A stretch of DNA of 59,385 nt from NCBI GenBank assembly GCA_025354565.1, contig JANXMQ010000082.1:1-59385 (forward strand), given 5' to 3'. Shown here piece by piece: positions 8,400 to 14,806 of this stretch. The stretch's first letter is position 1; the number at the start of each line of letters is the position of its first letter. The notes beneath the pieces were generated by a model, which had not been told where the DNA came from, searched no databases, and was given only the letters and a program-made list of their open reading frames with translations. The stretch is from Akkermansiaceae bacterium (GTDB taxonomy: Bacteria; Verrucomicrobiota; Verrucomicrobiia; Verrucomicrobiales; Akkermansiaceae). The position numbers and the translations under genes were made by a program.

Positions 8400-8966
8400 T
8401 CATTCCAGTAAAGAGCTGCGGGTAAACAGCGAGATGACATGCACGCCCCGCGCTTCGATGGCCTGTCTGCCGCCTTCCTCACGATCTACGAGGACGAGTG
8501 CGAAAGCCACTTTTCCGCCCTCGCGTTCGATGGCATCGATGGCTTTGAGGGTGGAGCCGCCGGTGGTGATCACGTCATCGACGACGATGACGGTATCGCC
8601 GGATTTGAAATTTCCCTCGATCTGTTTGCCCGCGCCATGGCCCTTGGGTTCCTTGCGGACGGTGAAAACTTGGAGGGTTTCCTTCGGGTGGCGGGTGGCG
8701 GAGGTCATGCCGACCGCGAGCGAAATGGGATCCGCGCCAAGGGTCATGCCGCCGATGGCATCGATCTTGAGATGCTCGGAATGGATTTTTGAGCGGACGG
8801 CGTGCCAGCCGAGATCGCCGATGAGATTGGCACCGATTGGATCGAGGGCCGTCATCCTGCAGTCGATGTAGAGATCGCTCTGTTTTCCCGAGGCCAGCGT
8901 GAACGAGCCGGTGCGGACGGATTTTTTGAGAAGCAGCTCTTTGAGCGCGGAGGTGATGTGAAGCAT
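8400..8966 (-). CDS. pyrE: Orotate phosphoribosyltransferase
   Basis: This 188-residue enzyme transfers phosphoribose from PRPP to orotate, giving OMP in de novo pyrimidine synthesis. It shows GSFTLASGKQSDLYID near the N-terminus (orotate site), FTVRKEPKGHGAGKQIEG (the flexible catalytic loop, with Lys and His) and the PRPP motif VIVVDDVITTGGST. Its length is slightly below the E. coli protein (213) but typical of bacterial short forms. The ATG start at 8966 is directly before conserved sequence. The 107-base gap to the oppA start suggests pyrE may read into the transporter genes, although no functional link is obvious. Confidence 0.93.
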   Translation of the reverse strand: MLHITSALKELLLKKSVRTGSFTLASGKQSDLYIDCRMTALDPIGANLIGDLGWHAVRSKIHSEHLKIDAIGGMTLGADPISLAVGMTSATRHPKETLQVFTVRKEPKGHGAGKQIEGNFKSGDTVIVVDDVITTGGSTLKAIDAIEREGGKVAFALVLVDREEGGRQAIEARGVHVISLFTRSSLLE

Positions 8967-9143
8967 GGCGGGATGGTGGAAAACGCAGAGTGCCGGGGCA
9001 AGTGTGAAGAAGTTGAGAGTGGAAGGTTGAGAGTTGAGCGAGAGAAGTGCCGTAGCGCAGCGCCGGGCTCACGCTGCCGCTGGGCTTCGGTCAGGATGGT
9101 TGGCAGGAACTCCCACGAGGCAGTACAGCCATTGATTGATCGT

Positions 9144-10454
9144 TCATGGAGTAAGGGAGAATGAGATTTGCGTGAGAGTCTTCACTGGAATACCTACAGA
9201 AAAATTTTGCTTATCGATGCGAGTAGCGGCCCCGGTTTTTGAACCTGTCGCAGTCCATTGTGTGTAAACGACTTTATCGGCGATGGATTGTGTAGCGAGT
9301 CGAAATTTACAGGGTGCATAAACCGCGTTACTATTATTAATTACCCAGAGGGTGATGTCCTGGCTCTTGCGGAATCCACGCGTTACAAGATGGCCTGGAA
9401 CGATAATCGAACGACCATCCAAATCATCCATATCAATGGGACGGCTATGGAGAGTGGAAAGGGTCAGGCGATGGTTCAAACTGCCAGCAAGGTCATCCTC
9501 GGTGCGTTTATACGACCACCACACAAAGCCTGTCATGCCCGCGTCGATACAGTCGAACAATGTGTCCATCGACTTTTCTGCGTTCTCGATGACATCATTG
9601 CCTTGGTAACGTTTTCCCCAGTGGAGTTCTGTATTCCATTTGGGTCGGTTCCCGGCCTCGTGACAAAAATCCTCAAGGGAACTCCGAGGACGCCAAGAAT
9701 CCCCGTGGTAGTAGTGCGTGCCAACCATGTCAAGACAGCTTCGATTGCCCGTATCCTTGAGGTCTTTGATGAATTGAGCACCCTTGGCGTTACCCTGGGC
9801 GAAGCCATAGCCGCAGGTGATGGTATCCGGTCCAATGATGTGCGGAGGCATGATAAATGAGAATTCCGGGCTTTTGGACAAGCGGCGCAATTCATCAATG
9901 GTTGCCTTATGTTTCGCGGCCGTAAACATGCTTTCATTTGCTTCGGGTTCACAATTGATACCAAGAATGTCAATTGAGAAGCTGTGCATTTTCATGAATT
10001 GAAGATAGTCGGCGAGCATACGCGCGTAGGCCAATGGAAGGATTCCATCGGAATTTTTACACCAATGAGGGAAGGTTGTAGTGCCATCCAAAATTTTATT
10101 TGCGAAAAATAGAATGTTACTTTTGGCATTGCGAGAGTTTGTCATCGCCGAGAGTTGGTCTGCGTAATAGCTCTCGACAACGACCCCGGGGCTGGGATGA
10201 GCCTGATGTTTATCGTCGCCGTAAATAGCCACACGCAGGCAGGTCATTTGGTCGGTCACGAAAAGTTCTTTCGCCAACTTCGGCGTAAGCCTCTTGGCTT
10301 TCATCGGCTGATGGATGTCATAGCCCCAATCCGTAATTTTGGCTCCTTGAGTATCGGGATATATGATGGCATCACTGTCAGCACCATCACTTTTGGATAC
10401 AAAAGGAAGAAGGAGGAGTGCTGTAATTGAAATAATAATTCGGCTAAAATTCAT
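9144..10454 (-). CDS. Secreted clan GH-A glycoside hydrolase, GH30-like
   Basis: This 436-residue secreted protein has a signal peptide at about residues 1-24 and a (beta/alpha)8 hydrolase body. The two catalytic acids of a retaining clan GH-A enzyme are visible: Glu169 in GINCEPEANES (acid/base, in the usual N-E-P place) and Glu276 in WNTELHWG (nucleophile). The C-terminal 100 residues form a beta-rich domain like the side domain of GH30 xylanases and galactanases. The substrate cannot be read from the sequence, and a beta-linked plant or algal polysaccharide is likely. The gene and its flanks are clearly AT-richer than the neighbours and lack the GTTAG/CTAAC words seen elsewhere, which suggests recent acquisition. 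It is monocistronic, with no SusC/D or other CAZyme nearby. Confidence 0.7.
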   Translation of the reverse strand: MNFSRIIISITALLLLPFVSKSDGADSDAIIYPDTQGAKITDWGYDIHQPMKAKRLTPKLAKELFVTDQMTCLRVAIYGDDKHQAHPSPGVVVESYYADQLSAMTNSRNAKSNILFFANKILDGTTTFPHWCKNSDGILPLAYARMLADYLQFMKMHSFSIDILGINCEPEANESMFTAAKHKATIDELRRLSKSPEFSFIMPPHIIGPDTITCGYGFAQGNAKGAQFIKDLKDTGNRSCLDMVGTHYYHGDSWRPRSSLEDFCHEAGNRPKWNTELHWGKRYQGNDVIENAEKSMDTLFDCIDAGMTGFVWWSYKRTEDDLAGSLNHRLTLSTLHSRPIDMDDLDGRSIIVPGHLVTRGFRKSQDITLWVINNSNAVYAPCKFRLATQSIADKVVYTQWTATGSKTGAATRIDKQNFSVGIPVKTLTQISFSLTP

Positions 10455-10802
10455 ACAGATTAATACGTCTTATCCCACCGGGGCGTCAACAAATGAATAC
10501 TATTTCCAGACAAATTATAGAGATTTTTCCTGCCAACAGGATTGCGGTGAAAATTTCGCACGATGAATGGGAACTGTGATCGGTACCAGTCCCAACTGAC
10601 AAGCATTCGCTCGGCTCACAAGAACCCATGGCGAGCTAGGCGTGTTTCCATTTCGTGAGGTGGAGCACGGGGGATGATGGCTGCAAAAAGCAGCAAAGAA
10701 CGTTAGTCCGTTCTGACGCGAAACCCGTGCAGAGCGGGCTGAGGCCCCCCGCCTGCTTTTGTTGCTCGCCAGCGGTTTGCTCGGTGGCATAGTTTCGGCC
10801 AG
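10455..10802. other. Intergenic region between the divergent GH30-like and exbB-like genes
   Basis: This gap of 348 bases holds no convincing gene. Its left half (to about 10560) is AT-rich and should contain the promoter of the glycosidase. The right half is GC-rich. An imperfect GC hairpin followed by TTTTG lies near 10729-10761 (arms GCAGAGCGG and CCGCCTGC) and could be a weak terminator or leader hairpin before exbB. A small CTGC-AAAAA-GCAG hairpin lies at about 10681-10693. Confidence 0.4.
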
Positions 10803-11513
10803 ATGATTGCAGGATTGATGGAACCTTCCGGCCTGATCGAGCGGGGCGGCCCGCTGGTGTGGGTTTTGCTGGGCTTGGGCTTTATTGGCACGGTCTGCGT
10901 GGTGGAGCGCTTGTTTTTCTTCCACCGGGCGCGGATCAATGTGGGAAATTTACTCGTCGGACTTTCACAGCACATCCGGCGGCGGGCATTTGCGGAGGCG
11001 CTGCACGAGGCGGCTCGCGCACCCGGCCCGGTGGCGCGGGTGGCCCATGCGGCTTTGTTGCGCTACTATTTGCCCCGGGTGGATCTGCGCGACGTGGTGC
11101 AGGAGGCGGGGCAAATGGAGGTGCCACGGATCGAGAAAAACATCCGGGCCATCCTCGGTGCGGCCTTGTTGGCACCGCTGGTGGGAATGCTCGGCACGTT
11201 GTTAGGAATGTTGGATACTTTTCAAAAAGTCAGCGAGCAAGGCGGCTTCACCAGCCCGGCGGAACTCTCGGCCGGCGTCTTCATGGCGCTAATCACTTCG
11301 GTCATCGGCCTCACGGTAGCAGTGCCGCTCTATCTGTTTTACCTGTATTTCCTGGGCCGGGCGAAACGCTTGGTCCACCGCATCGAGCGGGCGGGGATCG
11401 AGATGGTCCACCTCATCGCGGATGCCCGTGAGGAGGAGGAATTTGCGCCTTTCCGGGGTGAGGTGACCGGCCACAAGAAGCCGGTGAAAGCCAATCGGGA
11501 GACGACGAAATGA
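10803..11513 (+). CDS. MotA/TolQ/ExbB-family membrane protein, conserved Glu replaced
   Basis: This 236-residue inner-membrane protein has the ExbB/TolQ layout: one helix near the N-terminus (about 17-38), a cytoplasmic domain, then two long helices (about 117-137 and 157-185) with GMLGTLLGML and the ALITSVIGLTVAVP stretch. In ExbB and TolQ the last helix starts with a G-x-x-E-A-L motif whose Glu (E176 in E. coli ExbB) is strongly conserved. Here the aligned residue is Met161 in GVFMAL, and the position of Thr181 is Ser166. The stop overlaps the start of the ExbD-like gene by 4 bases. I infer an energising-motor homologue whose proton path is altered or lost. Confidence 0.85.
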   Translation: MIAGLMEPSGLIERGGPLVWVLLGLGFIGTVCVVERLFFFHRARINVGNLLVGLSQHIRRRAFAEALHEAARAPGPVARVAHAALLRYYLPRVDLRDVVQEAGQMEVPRIEKNIRAILGAALLAPLVGMLGTLLGMLDTFQKVSEQGGFTSPAELSAGVFMALITSVIGLTVAVPLYLFYLYFLGRAKRLVHRIERAGIEMVHLIADAREEEEFAPFRGEVTGHKKPVKANRETTK

Positions 11514-11956
11514 AGCTGGAAATGACCTTGCCGGAGACTCCGGGGTTCATGCACGCGGTGCCGGTCCTGAATATTTTCGCGTTGCTGCTGTTGTTTTTCC
11601 TGCTGGGGCCGTCCTTGGTGCTGCAATCCGGCGTAGCGGTGGATTTGCCGCCGTCACGCTTTCAAATGGAGCGCTATCAGAACACGCTGGTGGTCACGCT
11701 GGGGCCGGGCGAGCCGACACCGCGGATTCACTTCGGGCGGGATGCGGTGTCGCTGGCCGAACTCGCCGAGCGCCTCGAAAAACTCCGGGCAGATGGCATG
11801 AAATCTAAGGCAATCGTCCTGCTTCAGACCAATACCGATACCCCGGTCGGTGTCGAGCGTGAGGTGACGGAACTGGTGCTTTCCAAGGGCTTCCGCATTG
11901 CGCTCGTCGGGAAAATCCCACCCGCCGCCCCAGTGCCGCAACCGACTAACAAGTGA
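11510..11956 (+). CDS. ExbD/TolR-family protein with Asn in place of the essential Asp
   Basis: This 148-residue protein has one N-terminal helix (about 17-38) and a periplasmic ExbD/TolR domain. The family core is P-F-I-D-V-M, with an Asp (D25 in ExbD, D23 in TolR) needed for proton-driven function. The aligned stretch here is PVLNIF, so residue 21 is Asn (codon AAT, one transition away from GAT). The remaining helix pattern and the following VAVDLP match the family well. The start overlaps the stop of the ExbB-like gene (ATGA), and the stop overlaps the next start. The C-terminus is proline-rich. I keep the family call and leave the motor function open. Confidence 0.85.
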   Translation: MKLEMTLPETPGFMHAVPVLNIFALLLLFFLLGPSLVLQSGVAVDLPPSRFQMERYQNTLVVTLGPGEPTPRIHFGRDAVSLAELAERLEKLRADGMKSKAIVLLQTNTDTPVGVEREVTELVLSKGFRIALVGKIPPAAPVPQPTNK

Positions 11957-12747
11957 TGGCTGGCCCCGCGATCAAGCCCCGAAAGCCGATGAACACACCG
12001 GAATGGATTTTCCGTTGGCGGGGCAGTAATTCGTCATTTTTCCCGATGCTGCTAGCCGTCACCTTCGCTCTGATCGCGTTCGCTCTGCTCGTGACCACCG
12101 TCCGCATCCGGGTGGTCATGCCGGGGAAATCCACCCCGCGCAGCGCTGCGGTGATCCATCTGCGCGATGATGTCGAGGGCCGGGCGCTCGGCCAACTCGC
12201 TCAGGAGGGCGGACCGTTTCCTTCTCGCTTCGAGCCGTCCCAGTGGGAGGGGCTCGCCGGATTGGAAAAAGCCGCGATGAATGCCACCCGCTATCAGCCG
12301 CAAGCGTATGCGCCGAAGTTGAGGGATCTGCCAGAGGAAAACCAACTCCGCCCGCTTGATCTTGCGACGAAGGGTGAGTCATTTTTCCCGAAGCCCCCGG
12401 TTCAGGTAGGTGAAATCCCAAACTCCGCCGCGCTCAAGCTGGTCCCGGTTCTTTACCCGCTGTCGGGTGATTCCAGCGCGATGCCGACGGGCGAACTGCC
12501 ACCCTTTCCCGCCCCGATCGATGGTGCGATGACCTCCGCTTTCTGGCGATTCCTTGTGCGCCTGGGGCCGGATGGCAACGTGGCGGAGGGAGTGTCGCTG
12601 GAAAAAGGCGGCGAGGCAGGGGCACTCGAATTGGAGTCTTGGCTGCATCAAGTATCATTCAAACCTGCCCCTGGAAAATCTGCCCGCTGGCTCGCCGTGG
12701 GCATCGACTTCACCAACCAACCCAGCCATGGACCTAACGCTCACTGA
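11956..12747 (+). CDS. Membrane-anchored TonB-like protein, third gene of the ExbB/D operon
   Basis: This 263-residue protein has a short basic N-terminus, one membrane helix (about residues 30-50), a long proline-containing periplasmic stretch and a C-terminal domain from about 190. That domain reads FWRFLVRLGPDGNVAEG and later SWLHQVSFKPAP, which follows the TonB C-terminal pattern (strand, D-G-x-V, helix, F-K-P). Similarity to TonB is at the level of layout only. The start ATG at 11956 overlaps the preceding TGA (TGATG); a GTG at 11953 would add one residue. Gene order ExbB-ExbD-TonB-like supports a role as the periplasm-spanning arm of the complex. Confidence 0.55.
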   Translation: MAGPAIKPRKPMNTPEWIFRWRGSNSSFFPMLLAVTFALIAFALLVTTVRIRVVMPGKSTPRSAAVIHLRDDVEGRALGQLAQEGGPFPSRFEPSQWEGLAGLEKAAMNATRYQPQAYAPKLRDLPEENQLRPLDLATKGESFFPKPPVQVGEIPNSAALKLVPVLYPLSGDSSAMPTGELPPFPAPIDGAMTSAFWRFLVRLGPDGNVAEGVSLEKGGEAGALELESWLHQVSFKPAPGKSARWLAVGIDFTNQPSHGPNAH

Positions 12748-12967
12748 GTTTGTCCGCGATGTTTTGCTAGGTTCCTTCGTCTTGGTCCCGCTGTTGGCCG
12801 TGATTTCGCGGACCCTCCACGCCCGGGTGGAAAAGCGCGCGCTTGCCAACCGCGTCATCTGCCGCCTGTGCCTGCATGCGTTCGAGGACAGCAGCCACGT
12901 CCAAGCCGTCATCTGCCCGATCTGTGGCGCGGCCAATGAAAAAGGCCGCAGCCGCCGACTGGGGTGA
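12728..12967 (+). CDS. Small membrane protein with a zinc-ribbon tail
   Basis: This 79-residue protein overlaps the end of the TonB-like gene by 20 bases in another frame. One hydrophobic helix lies at about residues 12-27. A cytosolic-type zinc ribbon follows, with CRLC and CPIC pairs about 20 residues apart (about 45-48 and 64-67), then a basic tail. I know no named family for it. Its overlap and conserved-looking Cys pairs argue that it is real and belongs to the ExbB/D-like operon, perhaps as an assembly or sensing subunit. Confidence 0.6.
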   Translation: MDLTLTEFVRDVLLGSFVLVPLLAVISRTLHARVEKRALANRVICRLCLHAFEDSSHVQAVICPICGAANEKGRSRRLG

Positions 12968-13065
12968 GGGTAAAACCATGTGAACATTTCCACTTTCGGC
13001 AATGCCAGGGTGCGCAGTGACTGCGAGAGACATGCGCATTGTCCACTTGAAATCCGCCTCATCCC

Positions 13066-13356
13066 TCAATGCGTGGGCGCGGCTGCGGCCTGATGCTGGC
13101 GCCTCCAAGCGTCCTGCTTTGCCCTCAGTGCTGAGAGTTCTTTACGGTCGAGTTGACCATCTTTGTTAGTGTCGGCGGCATCGAATATCTTCTTTGCATG
13201 GTCCGGGTCCTTGTGGCCTGCGATGAACTCCGCCTCTGAAATCAGGCCATCACCGTTGGTGTCGAGTTTCATGTGAGAATGCGGCTTCGCACCCGTCGCA
13301 CATGCGGACAGACCAAGGGCGGAACATAAAGCGAGGGCAGATTTGGTTTTTATCAT
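13066..13356 (-). CDS. EF-hand calcium-binding lipoprotein
   Basis: This 96-residue protein begins at the ATG at 13356 with a lipoprotein-type leader ending LSAC (Cys near residue 18). Two canonical EF-hand loops follow: DTNGDGLISEAEF and DTNKDGQLDRKEL, each with the Asp-x-Asn/Lys-x-Asp-Gly and closing Glu ligands. It probably binds calcium on the periplasmic side. Small EF-hand lipoproteins of this kind are common in PVC bacteria and their role is unknown. The upstream part of the frame (to 13410) gives no leader, so I reject it. It is convergent with the zinc-ribbon gene and divergent from trpB. Confidence 0.75.
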   Translation of the reverse strand: MIKTKSALALCSALGLSACATGAKPHSHMKLDTNGDGLISEAEFIAGHKDPDHAKKIFDAADTNKDGQLDRKELSALRAKQDAWRRQHQAAAAPTH

Positions 13357-13491
13357 TTCTGTGAGTGGATGGTAGTGAGATGGTATGCACTGGGTTGAAC
13401 TCCCGCGCAACGGCGGAGTTTCATCCGAATCTTAAAAATACCGGGTCTGGCCTTGAAACCCGCCTTATCCCGCCGGACACTCCCGCCGTCC

Positions 13492-14697
13492 ATGGCCATC
13501 GCAACTTCTCCCATTCCCACGCTTCCCGACGCCACCGGCCACTTCGGCCACTTCGGCGGGATGTTCGTCCCGGAAACCCTGATGGCTCCGTTGCAGGAGC
13601 TTTCGACCGCCTACGCCGCCGCCAAAGCGGACCCAGCCTTCCAAGCGGAACTCGACGATTTGCTGCACAACTATTGCGGTCGCCCGACGCCGCTTTATTT
13701 CGCCGAGCGCTGGACGGAAATGCTCGGCGGCGCGAAAATTTACCTCAAGCGTGAAGACCTGCTCCACACCGGAGCCCACAAGATCAACAACGCCATCGGC
13801 CAGATTCTGTTAGCGAAACGCCTCGGCAAAAAGCGCATCATCGCGGAAACCGGTGCCGGCCAGCACGGCGTCGCCACCGCCACCGTCTGCGCCCGCTTCG
13901 GCATGGAATGCGTGGTGTACATGGGAAAAGTCGATATGGAACGGCAGGCGCTCAACGTCGCCCGGATGAGGTTGATGGGGGCGGAAGTCCGCGCTGTCAC
14001 CGCCGGGCAGGCCACGCTCAAGGAAGCCGTGAATGAAGCGATGCGTGACTGGGTGGCCACGGTGGACCACACGCATTACATTCTCGGCTCCGCGCTCGGT
14101 TCGCATCCGTTTCCGATGATTGTGAGGGATTTCCACCGCGTGATCGGGGTGGAGGCACGACGGCAGATTTTGGAAAAAGAAGGCCGTCTGCCCGACTTGT
14201 TAGTCGCTTGCGTTGGCGGCGGCTCAAACGCGATCGGCCTGTTCCATCCATTTCTCGACGATGAAAATGTCCGCATGGTCGGCGTGGAGGCCGGGGGCGA
14301 CGGGATCATCCCGGAACGCCATGCCGCCCGTTTCCAAGGCGGAAAACTCGGCGTCCTCCAAGGCACTAAAACCTGGTTGCTGGCGAATGCCGATGGCCAG
14401 ATCGAGCTGACCCACTCGGTTTCCGCTGGTCTCGATTATGCCGCCGTCGGCCCGGAACACGCGTATCTTCAAGACATCGGACGAGTCGAATACACCTACG
14501 CGACCGACAACGAGGCGCTCGCCGCTTTCAAGGAACTCGCCCATCACGAGGGCATCATCCCTGCGCTGGAAAGTGCGCACGCCATGGCCTATGTCTCGAA
14601 AATCGCCGGTAGCTTGCCAAAGGATTGTATCCTCATCGCGAACCTATCAGGCCGCGGCGACAAGGACGTGGAGCAGGCATCGAAGTTTTTGCTTTGA
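13492..14697 (+). CDS. trpB: Tryptophan synthase beta chain
   Basis: TrpB is the PLP enzyme that joins indole and serine to make tryptophan, normally as an alpha2-beta2 complex with TrpA. This copy has 401 residues from the ATG at 13492. It shows GGMFVPETL near the start, the PLP Lys in [30 protein letters not shown], the glycine loop [10 protein letters not shown] and the C-terminal NLSGRGDKD. This is the TrpB1 type that partners TrpA. No trpA or other trp gene is adjacent, so the pathway is split. A longer start at 13453 adds 13 residues without homology. Confidence 0.95.
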   Translation: MAIATSPIPTLPDATGHFGHFGGMFVPETLMAPLQELSTAYAAAKADPAFQAELDDLLHNYCGRPTPLYFAERWTEMLGGAKIYLKREDLLHTGAHKINNAIGQILLAKRLGKKRIIAETGAGQHGVATATVCARFGMECVVYMGKVDMERQALNVARMRLMGAEVRAVTAGQATLKEAVNEAMRDWVATVDHTHYILGSALGSHPFPMIVRDFHRVIGVEARRQILEKEGRLPDLLVACVGGGSNAIGLFHPFLDDENVRMVGVEAGGDGIIPERHAARFQGGKLGVLQGTKTWLLANADGQIELTHSVSAGLDYAAVGPEHAYLQDIGRVEYTYATDNEALAAFKELAHHEGIIPALESAHAMAYVSKIAGSLPKDCILIANLSGRGDKDVEQASKFLL

Positions 14698-14806
14698 ACG
14701 TAGCGATGGCGGCATGCCGCAGTCCTCGTCATGATCGGATTGAGCATTTTGAAAAGACAACACGCTTGGATTCCGACCGGTTTGCCGTTAGCATGTTCGG
14801 CATTCC

